This document shows, piece by piece, positions 1 to 5,321 of a DNA stretch of 25,763 bases. Each line of letters begins with the position of its first letter. The stretch's first letter is position 1. Origin of the DNA: a virus; the IMG/VR virus record IMGVR_UViG_3300022187_000207, positions 1 to 25,763 of that record; one strand, written 5' to 3'. The translations under genes and the position numbers were made by a program. Below the pieces are notes generated by a model that worked only from the letters and a program-made list of their open reading frames with translations, was not told where the DNA came from and ran no database searches.

Positions 1-35
1 GTAACTGGTGGTCTTACTCTTCTTTTTTTATTCAT
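1..35 (-). CDS. Start of a leftward gene, cut by the window edge
   Basis: On the minus strand an ATG at 33-35 follows a good ribosome binding site (AGGAG at 42-46). The visible codons give MNKKRRVRPPV, a very basic N-terminus, before the window ends. The same kind of purine-rich site precedes the ArdC-like gene further right, which supports this start. Product unknown; only 11 full codons are visible. It would be the next leftward gene after the ArdC-like gene, but the terminator at 294-322 separates them, so it probably has its own promoter in 36-290. Confidence 0.55.
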   Translation of the reverse strand, partial: MNKKRRVRPPV

Positions 36-120
36 TAGTTACTCCTTAACTATCTTGTAAACCAGTTTAACTAACTATAAATATATCTCAACATGTCTTA
101 AATAAAATGTGTTAATCGAT

Positions 121-149
121 TTGACAACAATCTTAAAATGTAGTATGGC
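121..149 (+). promoter_or_regulatory. Possible sigma70-type promoter
   Basis: A perfect TTGACA (121-126) is followed after 17 nt by TATGGC (144-149), a weak -10. No + strand gene lies downstream before the hairpin at 301-322, so it would drive only a short RNA of roughly 170 nt, or it is not a promoter. The tandem 11-bp repeats start directly after the -10, in the position of an initial transcribed region or an operator. Confidence 0.3.
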
Positions 150-150
150 T

Positions 151-172
151 GACTTAGGCGAGACTTAGGCGA
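151..172. repeat. Tandem 11-bp direct repeat
   Basis: Two exact head-to-tail copies of GACTTAGGCGA (151-161 and 162-172). The 11-bp period is close to one helical turn, so a protein bound to both copies would lie on one face of the DNA. It sits in a non-coding gap beside promoter-like sequences, and a role as operator or replication-protein site is an inference. Confidence 0.85.
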
Positions 173-293
173 GGACACCACTATATATAGTATGCCTTTA
201 TCTTCGATTTAAGGCCGGTTATATGTCAACTTGGGTTACAATACCATAAAGAACAGTAGGCTCTTAAATGGCCTGTATCGTGAGCTTAGAGGT

Positions 294-322
294 AAAAAAA
301 AGAGCCCCATCGAAGGGGCTCT
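294..322 (-). terminator. Rho-independent terminator after the ArdC-like gene
   Basis: AGAGCCCC (301-308) and GGGGCTCT (315-322) form a perfect 8-bp GC-rich stem with a 6-nt loop. On the minus strand the stem runs into T residues (complement of the A run 294-301). It lies 27 bp past the stop of the leftward ArdC-like gene. On the + strand the stem is followed by only TTCCTT, so termination in that direction should be weaker. Confidence 0.85.
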
Positions 323-333
323 TCCTTGTTTAT

Positions 334-352
334 GTAATAAGGGGGTTATTAC
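334..352. repeat. Inverted repeat over the ArdC-like stop codon
   Basis: GTAATAA (334-340), five Gs, then TTATTAC (346-352): a perfect 7-bp inverted repeat overlapping the stop codon (349-351). It could form a small hairpin at the 3' end of the message, just ahead of the terminator. Function unknown. Confidence 0.6.
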
Positions 353-1227
353 ATCTTATCCATGATAAGTTGTACAGTTTTGAGAACCGCCTTCATTGAT
401 TGGTGAAGGGTCTCCTTATCGTTGCTACTCCATCCGGCTACATATCCAACGCTATAAGAGCTAGTATCTAAGCCGAGCATATTTGCTACAGTGTATGCTA
501 TGGACTCCGCTTCTACTTCTCTAAGTGGTCGCGGGTCAGTCATATTAAATTCGCGGTCTTCAGCATGTGCGAACATATGTCCAATCTCATGGATTATTGT
601 TTTTAGTTGTTGTGCTTCCGGTCTATCCGATGAGACAACAACTTCTTTATTTGTAAAGTCAGTCCAACCATTTAGGTCTTTAGAGCTCCATGAATCATAT
701 CGGAAATTAAATCCATTATCTTCTACTATCTTAATGAATCTTTGTGTAATCTCTTCGTCAGTCTCACCGGTCACCCAGTCTACTAATTTAGGTATTTCCT
801 CTCCGCCTTCTAGTGCTTCAGTGTCTGCAACATCAAAGACATAAACAACTCTAAAGAATAATATTTCCTCTTCGGTGTCCTTACCATTTACTTTGATAAT
901 TTCTCCGGTCTTTTTGGTCATTGGTGCAAGTTGCTCAATTCTTTTTGGTGCTGTACGCTCTTCACAAGTACACTCAGCATTTTTAAAACTTCTGCATACT
1001 GTACAAGCTACAACAATTCTCTTATGGTCATCTATCCATTGCTTGTAACCTTTTACATAAGTAGCGTGCGGGTTGCTAAAGAATATCAAAAATTGATTAT
1101 TCATAGAACGATTAATGAACCTTGAACTAAAGTCTAAATAGTTTTTTAGCTTCTCCGAATCCTCGAAGGCTTCAACCTTTTGATGTAGGTCTTCTATTAT
1201 TGCTTTAGCTTTTGATTGCTTTTTCAT
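349..1227 (-). CDS. ArdC-like antirestriction protein with zinc metallopeptidase motif
   Basis: The 292-aa protein has an N-terminal part like the ssDNA-binding domain of ArdC antirestriction proteins: roughly residues 10-70, with NNQFLIFF and ATYVKGYKQW. The C-terminal part is metallopeptidase-like, with HEIGH at 213-217 and a downstream EVEAESIAY segment (about 237-245) that can supply the third metal ligand. Known ArdC proteins protect incoming DNA from restriction; that role here is inferred. Four cysteines (75, 78, 86, 88) lie between the two parts, where typical family members have a short KGE-type loop, and suggest an extra zinc knuckle. The start is supported by AGGGAG just upstream. 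The gene stands alone on the minus strand with its own promoter (1260-1288) and terminator (294-322), as expected for an independently expressed early or accessory gene. Family assignment is fairly sure; substrate and activity are not. Confidence 0.8.
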   Translation of the reverse strand: MKKQSKAKAIIEDLHQKVEAFEDSEKLKNYLDFSSRFINRSMNNQFLIFFSNPHATYVKGYKQWIDDHKRIVVACTVCRSFKNAECTCEERTAPKRIEQLAPMTKKTGEIIKVNGKDTEEEILFFRVVYVFDVADTEALEGGEEIPKLVDWVTGETDEEITQRFIKIVEDNGFNFRYDSWSSKDLNGWTDFTNKEVVVSSDRPEAQQLKTIIHEIGHMFAHAEDREFNMTDPRPLREVEAESIAYTVANMLGLDTSSYSVGYVAGWSSNDKETLHQSMKAVLKTVQLIMDKM

Positions 1228-1259
1228 TTATTACTCCCTTTTAATTAATAACTTCTTAT

Positions 1260-1288
1260 ATATTATTGTTAATTGTTTTACTTGTCAA
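1260..1288 (-). promoter_or_regulatory. Near-consensus promoter of the ArdC-like gene
   Basis: On the minus strand, TTGACA (complement of 1283-1288), a 17-nt spacer and TAATAT (complement of 1260-1265) lie 33 bp upstream of the ATG. The -35 is inside the 11-bp palindrome ACTTGTCAAGT (1280-1290), a natural place for a repressor to bind. Confidence 0.75.
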
Positions 1289-1352
1289 GTATATTTACAG
1301 ATATATTTTATACAGTGTATGTATATTTATTGCTGGCCTTCGCTGGTTGGAT

Positions 1353-1469
1353 TTAAATTAATATAGGGTAGTGGGTTCTAATCAATCTCTTCGCATATAA
1401 TCCCATCACACCACTAAACACCAGCACGAAGAATACATTCGCTGGTAAAGGAAAAACAAAATCAATCAT
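1353..1469 (-). CDS. Small membrane protein, holin-like (38 aa)
   Basis: A leftward frame of 38 codons runs from ATG (1467-1469) to TAA (1353-1355). It encodes one hydrophobic segment rich in V, F, L and G (about residues 4-26), followed by a basic end (YAKRLIRTHYPILI). This layout fits a one-helix membrane protein such as a small holin, but nothing proves it. The open frame continues upstream without a stop for 15 more codons that are also hydrophobic, to an ATT beside a TAG. No canonical start exists in that extension, so the real start is uncertain. Only a poor ribosome binding site is seen. It lies upstream of the ArdC-like gene on the same strand. Confidence 0.45.
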   Translation of the reverse strand: MIDFVFPLPANVFFVLVFSGVMGLYAKRLIRTHYPILI

Positions 1470-1588
1470 AAAGAATAAGTTACCTATAGAGCCATATAAA
1501 ACAATGGTAATGTCAATCTAAACACCCTATCTTGTTATGTCTTAGACCATAGTATTTATCAGTAACAAAGTGTAGTAAAAATGTACTA

Positions 1589-1699
1589 CTAGATATAGTG
1601 TACTTTAGTTGATTGACTACAGATAGTTGGACTACTATCACAGTAGTAAGTTGTCTCGTTAATCTGTTTTAGTGTAGAGTTACACTCTAAACATTTCAT
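1589..1699 (-). CDS. Small Cys-rich protein, possible zinc ribbon (36 aa)
   Basis: From ATG (1697-1699) to TAG (1589-1591), leftward. The protein starts MKCLECNSTLKQ and has cysteines at 3, 6, 20 and 27, so a CXXC knuckle plus two later cysteines could bind one zinc. I do not recognise a family. No clear ribosome binding site precedes this ATG. The same frame stays open upstream back to an in-frame TAA at 1769-1771, with protein-like codons but no standard start, so the gene may once have been longer. Alternatively the whole 1589-1858 stretch is non-coding: it contains several short inverted repeats, for example AGTGTA (1671-1676) with TACACT (1681-1686). Confidence 0.45.
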   Translation of the reverse strand: MKCLECNSTLKQINETTYYCDSSPTICSQSTKVHYI

Positions 1700-1771
1700 A
1701 GTACCTATTGTAGTGGGGGTTCTTTCATAGCAGGCATTATGTGCAATAGAATTGCGAAAGTGTTTAAGTTA

Positions 1772-1858
1772 CTTGTTTCTAAATTCCTTGGGTACTGGGT
1801 TTGCCTTTCTAGTGTATCGTATTACCGATTCCCAGCTTTCTGACTCCTGATGCCAACT
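1772..1858 (-). pseudogene. Open frame without start, possible gene remnant
   Basis: Twenty-nine sense codons lie between TGA (1859-1861) and TAA (1769-1771) on the minus strand. They are in the same frame as the Cys-rich small gene at 1589-1699, so one TAA alone splits a frame of about 90 codons. The translation is polar and protein-like (it ends PVPKEFRNK) but has no ATG, GTG or TTG. A remnant of a broken gene is one reading. Chance, or an RNA with no protein product, is another. Confidence 0.25.
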
Positions 1859-1867
1859 TCACCTGTA

Positions 1868-1895
1868 ATTTTATACTATAAGTCACTGTTTGTAA
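1868..1895 (-). promoter_or_regulatory. Possible leftward promoter
   Basis: On the minus strand TTACAA (complement of 1890-1895) and TAAAAT (complement of 1868-1873) are spaced by 16 nt. Transcription would begin just before the leftward frames at 1589-1858. Both hexamers are imperfect. Confidence 0.3.
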
Positions 1896-1911
1896 TTTCA
1901 TACTAAATGCA

Positions 1912-1929
1912 TTTGCAATGTAATGCAAA
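1912..1929. repeat. Inverted repeat, operator-like
   Basis: TTTGCA (1912-1917) and TGCAAA (1924-1929), six bases apart, in an AT-rich stretch (1896-2012) with no gene on either strand. It lies upstream of the possible leftward promoter at 1868-1895. Binding site for a regulator is inferred only from the symmetry. Confidence 0.4.
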
Positions 1930-2012
1930 CTAATATAAAATAAATATTAAGATTGATAATTCATTTTATTATTTCTTATTTTAATTAATACATTAAGTCG
2001 ATGTAAACTAGG

Positions 2013-2038
2013 CCCTCTAGAAATAGAGGGTCTTTTTT
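2013..2038 (+). terminator. Strong rightward terminator
   Basis: CCCTCTA (2013-2019), a GAAA tetraloop, TAGAGGG (2024-2030), then TC and six Ts (2033-2038): a textbook rho-independent terminator for + strand transcripts. No convincing + strand gene ends just before it, so it may end a short non-coding RNA or block read-through into the micro-gene cluster. Confidence 0.8.
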
Positions 2039-2073
2039 AATTCAATATAAAAAACCTGTGTAGACTTAAAGTA

Positions 2074-2096
2074 TTGACATATGTTAATTCTTAACA
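2074..2096. promoter_or_regulatory. TTGACA with adjoining inverted repeat
   Basis: TTGACA (2074-2079) is followed by TGTTAA TTC TTAACA (2082-2096), a perfect 6-bp inverted repeat. No good -10 follows at 16-18 nt (the best is TTGTTA at 2097-2102). If a promoter exists here, the inverted repeat lies in its spacer and would suit a repressor. It precedes the small gene at 2147. Confidence 0.35.
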
Positions 2097-2111
2097 TTGT
2101 TACTCCTTATA

Positions 2112-2130
2112 ACCCTAGCTTGTCTAGGGT
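2112..2130 (+). other. Hairpin upstream of small zinc protein gene
   Basis: ACCCTAG (2112-2118) pairs with CTAGGGT (2124-2130) across a 5-nt loop. A run of five Ts follows 10 nt later (2140-2144), directly before the ATG at 2147. It could act as a 5' leader hairpin hiding or spacing the start, or as a weak attenuator. Confidence 0.5.
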
Positions 2131-2146
2131 ATGGTAAACTTTTTGT

Positions 2147-2248
2147 ATGACTGAATACATACCGGTAGTTGATTGTGAATATTGTTGGAATCCTTTTTGG
2201 GAAGACGAACTTGTTGAAGGCCTATGTTATAAATGCAGGGAACTGTAA
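2147..2248 (+). CDS. Small zinc-ribbon protein (33 aa)
   Basis: The frame runs from ATG (2147-2149) to TAA (2246-2248). The protein carries two CXXC pairs (C10/C13 and C27/C30) 13 residues apart, the standard arrangement of a minimal zinc ribbon, and is acidic between them. Such micro-proteins are common in phage accessory regions, where they may bind nucleic acid or a host protein; the actual role is unknown. No canonical ribosome binding site lies within 12 nt, but AGGG of the upstream hairpin (2126-2129) is 17 nt away. The double CXXC makes coding very likely despite the short length. Confidence 0.65.
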   Translation: MTEYIPVVDCEYCWNPFWEDELVEGLCYKCREL

Positions 2249-2386
2249 AAACAAAAACAGCTTTGTCTGTAGTATAAAAACTAAATCCGAAGACATAGAG
2301 ATATAAAAAAATTTTTTTCACCTCAGTCCTGTTTTCGTTCCTACCTGTGCCTTACAATAAAACAAAGATAAGTTTTAGGAGGATGT
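2249..2386. other. Gap with A7T7 tract
   Basis: No gene seen. The gap contains seven As followed by seven Ts (2305-2318), which should be stiff or bent DNA and could also give a T-rich 3' end to the message of the small gene before it. It ends in the AGGAGG ribosome binding site of the next gene. Confidence 0.5.
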
Positions 2387-2518
2387 GTGTCTAAAAAAAT
2401 ATTATATAAAGGTGCAACTTTAGACGAAATAATAGAAATAGAATCTATGAATAAATATTGGAAGCTGTACAAATATAATTTAGAATTTAAGTTACATAAA
2501 TATCCAGTAACACTATAG
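2387..2518 (+). CDS. Small charged protein (43 aa), unknown function
   Basis: It starts with GTG (2387-2389) four bases after a perfect AGGAGG (2377-2382) and ends at TAG (2516-2518). The product begins MSKKILYKGATLDEIIEIES and continues with many Lys, Tyr and Leu residues; no known motif is visible. The full-strength ribosome binding site and the clean frame make it a real gene despite the GTG start. It forms a rightward micro-gene group with the genes at 2147 and 2557, which ends at the terminator at 2701-2722. Confidence 0.65.
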   Translation: MSKKILYKGATLDEIIEIESMNKYWKLYKYNLEFKLHKYPVTL

Positions 2519-2556
2519 TAGGTATACCTAGAAAACCTAGGTAATCATATGAGGAT

Positions 2557-2676
2557 ATGATTCAATTTATGAAAGAAAGAAAAGCGATTCATCTTAAAAA
2601 AGTAAACAAAGTTATGTGGTGTAACAGTGTAACTGATGGAATGTTTTTGTGGATTTCATATTTTTCATTACAGTAA
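2557..2676 (+). CDS. Small protein (39 aa), unknown function
   Basis: The frame opens at ATG 2557-2559 and ends with TAA 2674-2676. The first ATG is only two bases from GAGGA (2551-2555), which is very tight. An in-frame ATG at 2569 would give a 35-aa product starting MKERKAIHLKK, with that site 13 bases away. The N-terminal half is basic and the C-terminal half aromatic and hydrophobic (W21, W32, several Phe). It is the last gene before the terminator at 2701-2722. No family recognised. Confidence 0.5.
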   Translation: MIQFMKERKAIHLKKVNKVMWCNSVTDGMFLWISYFSLQ

Positions 2677-2700
2677 ATGGACAGACTGTACGATACAAAG

Positions 2701-2722
2701 CCCTACAGCAATGTGGGGTTTT
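2701..2722 (+). terminator. Terminator between convergent small genes
   Basis: CCCTACA (2701-2707), GCAA loop, TGTGGGG (2712-2718): a 7-bp stem with one G-U pair, followed by TTTTGTTT on the + strand. It ends the rightward micro-gene group. The leftward gene stopping at 2725 also runs into it, but with only a poor T run on that side. Confidence 0.7.
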
Positions 2723-2724
2723 GT

Positions 2725-2931
2725 TTATTGTGTAGGTTCTTGTAATCCACTAGGAGCATTGCGACCTTTTATTCGTGGATACACTTTAGGTTTGTGATTG
2801 TTACAATATTTAAATTTATTATATTTTGAAATAACTGTTGTACAAGTTTCTTGAATACAAATTCGCCCGCTACTATATGCAGTAGAGGGTTTGTAATTAG
2901 GATATTGTTGTCCTTTAATATAATCACTCAT
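2725..2931 (-). CDS. Small CX4C...CX2H putative zinc protein (68 aa)
   Basis: Leftward from ATG (2929-2931) to TAA (2725-2727). Cysteines at 25, 30 and 43 and a histidine at 46 give a CX4CX12CX2H pattern, followed by a basic KPKVYPRIKGR stretch. I recall similar short proteins from actinobacterial phages; this is memory, not a search result. Together these suggest a zinc-stabilised nucleic-acid or host-protein binder. No Shine-Dalgarno sequence is visible. TATACT lies nine bases before the ATG on the minus strand and would act as a -10 for an almost leaderless message. The gene is divergent from the morphogenesis genes starting at 2956 and convergent with the micro-gene group to its left. Confidence 0.7.
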   Translation of the reverse strand: MSDYIKGQQYPNYKPSTAYSSGRICIQETCTTVISKYNKFKYCNNHKPKVYPRIKGRNAPSGLQEPTQ

Positions 2932-2955
2932 ACAACATATAGTATAGGAGAAGAT

Positions 2956-3024
2956 ATGCCAGGTAAAGGTTACTCATACAAAAAAGGTATGAAAAAAAAT
3001 AAAGGTAGAAAAAAGAAAAGATAA
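2956..3024 (+). CDS. Very small basic protein (22 aa)
   Basis: ATG (2956-2958) follows AGGAGAAG (2947-2954), a strong ribosome binding site. The product begins MPGKGYSYKKGMKKNKGRKK and ends at TAA 3022-3024, whose last base is the first base of the next ATG. It is almost entirely Lys, Arg and Gly, so it probably binds nucleic acid. It opens the rightward morphogenesis cluster. The strong binding site and the coupled start of the next gene argue that it is translated. Confidence 0.7.
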   Translation: MPGKGYSYKKGMKKNKGRKKKR

Positions 3025-3281
3025 TGGCTGAGTGGCGTGGGATGAAGGTTAAGCTTAATAATCCAACAAGGATTAGTAAAGGCGAACCAGGATATGGTAG
3101 AAAAAAATTTAAAGTTTTTGTTATGTCTAATGGAAAAGTTAAGAAGGTTATGTTTGGCGACCCTAACATGGAGATACGCAAAGATAATCCAAAAGCAAGA
3201 GCATCCTTTAGAGCAAGACACAAATGTTCTACAGCTAAAGATAAAACAAGTGCAAGATACTGGTCTTGTCGCATGTGGTAG
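3024..3281 (+). CDS. DUF5872-like small basic protein (85 aa)
   Basis: The protein starts MAEWRGMKVKLNNPTRISKG and contains KKVMFGDPNMEIRKDNPKAR and a C-terminal segment with C73 and C82 ending SCRMW. I recognise the whole as the DUF5872 type found in many aquatic phages and some large viruses; the molecular role is not established. It is strongly basic, and its place directly before the terminase hints at packaging or DNA handling. The start overlaps the preceding stop by one base (TAATG), so it is translationally coupled to the 22-aa gene. Confidence 0.8.
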   Translation: MAEWRGMKVKLNNPTRISKGEPGYGRKKFKVFVMSNGKVKKVMFGDPNMEIRKDNPKARASFRARHKCSTAKDKTSARYWSCRMW

Positions 3282-3296
3282 TGTATAGTTACTAAC

Positions 3297-3419
3297 ATGG
3301 CAAAAAAAGTAACTTGGATGTGGGGTGGCAAACGATATAGTGGGACTCTTATTAGAGAAACAAAAACACATAAATTTGCACGCACAGAAAATGGTAACAT
3401 AAAGAAAATTAAAAAATAA
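3297..3419 (+). CDS. Small basic protein (40 aa) upstream of terminase
   Basis: From ATG (3297-3299) to TAA (3417-3419). The product begins MAKKVTWMWGGKRYSGTLIR and ends in a run of lysines. It looks like a small beta-rich, basic, nucleic-acid-binding protein, but I cannot assign a family with certainty. There is no obvious ribosome binding site. The last base of its stop is the first base of the terminase ATG, a one-base overlap that supports a functional unit with the terminase. Confidence 0.7.
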   Translation: MAKKVTWMWGGKRYSGTLIRETKTHKFARTENGNIKKIKK

Positions 3420-5317
3420 TGCCTAGACCTAGGTGTAAGTTAAATGATTTAGTTGGTGAGACTTGTCGTAAACAATCTCGTACAAGTTCACCTTATTGTT
3501 CTACAAAATGCAAAAACAGATATCATTATGTTAATAATAAAATTGTAAGAACAGCTACAGTACCAACTGAAGTAAAACCAAGCACAGTAGCACGAGGTCC
3601 ACGATACGATGAGTTTGTTGCAGAATGGGCAGCAGTTATCGAATCTAAAACATACACACATCAACAAGTAGCAGATGCTATGGAGATTGATAGAAGTACT
3701 GTGTCAAAAATGTATAAAGCTTATCAACAAGATAAAGCTGTGTTTATTGCACAGGAAGAATGGGAAGTTACAGAGGATACACTTGTAGCACTAGAAGATT
3801 TTAAAAACTTTAGAGATAGATATTTTAAAACAGAGACTGGTGAATTATACGAGACAGCAGATTTTCACGATAAATGGATTAATCAAATTGTTAATGCTAT
3901 GCAAAATGGTTTACAACAGATGATACTAAGTCCACCTCGACATGGTAAGACTGACTTACTAACACACTTTGCTGTATGGCAGATATGTAAAAATCCTAAC
4001 ATCAGAATTATGTGGGTAGGTGGTAATGAAGATATAGCTAAGAACGCTGTAGGTTCTGTACTTGACCATTTAGAAAACAATGAACTACTACAAGAAGAGA
4101 TATGTGGACCAGGTGTAAAGTTTCAACCAAAAGTACGAAGTGGTAAGTCTTGGAGTTCCGGTCAGTTTACTGTAGCAACAAGAACAGTTACAGGAATTAA
4201 GAGTCCTACAATGGTAGCTGTTGGTAAAGGTGGAAAGATACTTTCTCGTGACTGTGACTTAATAATTGCAGACGACATTGAGGACCATGGTACAACAATA
4301 CAACCAAGTGCTAGAGAGCAGACTAGGCAATGGTGGACTACAACATTATCTTCCAGGAAAGAGGAACATACTGCTGTAGTTGTTATTGGCTCTAGGCAAC
4401 ACCCAGAAGATTTATATAACTTTCTTTTAGAAAACCCAGAGTTTGAAACAATTGTAGAAGAAGCACACAGTACAGAATGTATACTACCTGAGACAGAGAT
4501 ACAAGAACATCAAGAGTGTATGTTGTGGCCAGGCAAGAGAACTTTTAAATGGTTAATATCGCAAAAAAATAATGCTGACACAACAGGCGGTAGAGCAATC
4601 TTTGAAATGGTATATCTTAACAAAGCTTTCGTAGAAGGTATAACAATGTTTAATTCAGAAGAGATAGACCAGTGTAGAGATATTAACAGAAGAATTGGGC
4701 ATGTACCTGCTGGAACACATTTGATAGCAGGACTTGACCCAGCATCTACAGGATTTCAGGCTTGTGTGTTATGGGCAGCCAACCCGGAGACTGGTCAATT
4801 ATTTCTAGTTGATATAGAAAACGAAGAAGGTGGCGGAGTTATACAAGCTAAAAAGTCTATAAAGAATTGGTATGAGAAATATGGATTAGCACACTGGGTT
4901 ATTGAAGAAAATGGTTTCCAAAGAGCTATACGACAAGATAAAGATATAAAAGATTACTGTGCAAGATTCGGTATACATTTAGAAGGACATCAGACACAAA
5001 AAAACAAATATGACCCAATCTATGGTGTTGGAAGTATGCAACAGTTGTTTGAGCAGAAGTTAATTAATTTGCCATATGGTGACACAGAAAGTGAAACTAA
5101 GAGTAATATATATCGTAGGCAACTAATTTATTTTTCAAGTGCTGCTAGTAAGGCTAGCAAAGCTAAAAGTTATAAATCAGATGTCGTTATGGCTAGTTGG
5201 TTTCCATTAAAAGTTGTAAGAAGATTAGGAAAAGAACGATTAGCTGAGGTAGGATTAGATTATGAACCAAGTTTTGGAGAATGGAATATAAGTAACATAA
5301 ACGATACACCATGGTAA
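3419..5317 (+). CDS. terL: Terminase large subunit with N-terminal zinc motif and helix-turn-helix
   Basis: The 632-aa ATPase/nuclease cuts and packages phage DNA into proheads. Residues 1-37 carry cysteines 6, 16, 27 and 31 (zinc-ribbon-like). Residues 79-102 form a helix-turn-helix (THQQVADAMEIDRSTVSKMY). The ATPase part has Walker A SPPRHGKT at 171-178 and Walker B DLIIADD at 280-286. The nuclease part begins near GLDPAS (D440), with E496 (VIEENGF) and D588 (SDVVMA) as likely metal ligands. The protein is longer than many large terminases because of the first 110 residues. No separate small terminase gene is visible upstream, so DNA recognition may be built in. The start overlaps the preceding stop by one base. 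Portal follows four bases after the stop. Confidence 0.93.
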   Translation: MPRPRCKLNDLVGETCRKQSRTSSPYCSTKCKNRYHYVNNKIVRTATVPTEVKPSTVARGPRYDEFVAEWAAVIESKTYTHQQVADAMEIDRSTVSKMYKAYQQDKAVFIAQEEWEVTEDTLVALEDFKNFRDRYFKTETGELYETADFHDKWINQIVNAMQNGLQQMILSPPRHGKTDLLTHFAVWQICKNPNIRIMWVGGNEDIAKNAVGSVLDHLENNELLQEEICGPGVKFQPKVRSGKSWSSGQFTVATRTVTGIKSPTMVAVGKGGKILSRDCDLIIADDIEDHGTTIQPSAREQTRQWWTTTLSSRKEEHTAVVVIGSRQHPEDLYNFLLENPEFETIVEEAHSTECILPETEIQEHQECMLWPGKRTFKWLISQKNNADTTGGRAIFEMVYLNKAFVEGITMFNSEEIDQCRDINRRIGHVPAGTHLIAGLDPASTGFQACVLWAANPETGQLFLVDIENEEGGGVIQAKKSIKNWYEKYGLAHWVIEENGFQRAIRQDKDIKDYCARFGIHLEGHQTQKNKYDPIYGVGSMQQLFEQKLINLPYGDTESETKSNIYRRQLIYFSSAASKASKAKSYKSDVVMASWFPLKVVRRLGKERLAEVGLDYEPSFGEWNISNINDTPW

Positions 5318-5321
5318 AAAT

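Larger units (their letters stand above)
36..293. other. Non-coding gap with promoter-like and repeat sequences
   Basis: No convincing gene is seen on either strand. The stretch holds a possible + strand promoter (121-149), an 11-bp tandem repeat (151-172) and the palindrome-containing motif ACTATATATAGTAT (180-193), which recurs at 16811-16824. Any promoter for the leftward gene at 1-35 must lie here, but I could not identify a good minus-strand -35/-10 pair. Confidence 0.6.

Noticed and set aside
151-172. CRISPR array
   Set aside because: Only two adjacent 11-bp copies without spacers; far from the structure of a CRISPR array.
1769-1771. Stop-codon reassignment to explain the in-frame TAA
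   Set aside because: TAA, TAG and TGA-free long genes across the window end normally at TAA or TAG with coupled starts, so TAA is used as a stop here.
1739-1843. Plus-strand frame of 34 codons starting MCNRIAKVFK
   Set aside because: No ribosome binding site at proper distance, no motif, and it overlaps the minus-strand frame of similar quality; coding on this strand cannot be supported.
2124-2321. Minus-strand frame of 65 codons
   Set aside because: It lies opposite the 33-aa double-CXXC gene, which has the better coding evidence, and it has no ribosome binding site.
2924-3400. Long minus-strand frames opposite the DUF5872-like gene
   Set aside because: They are antisense to clearly coding + strand genes with coupled starts, and their hydrophobic, Phe-rich translation is what antisense of Lys-rich AT-rich genes gives.
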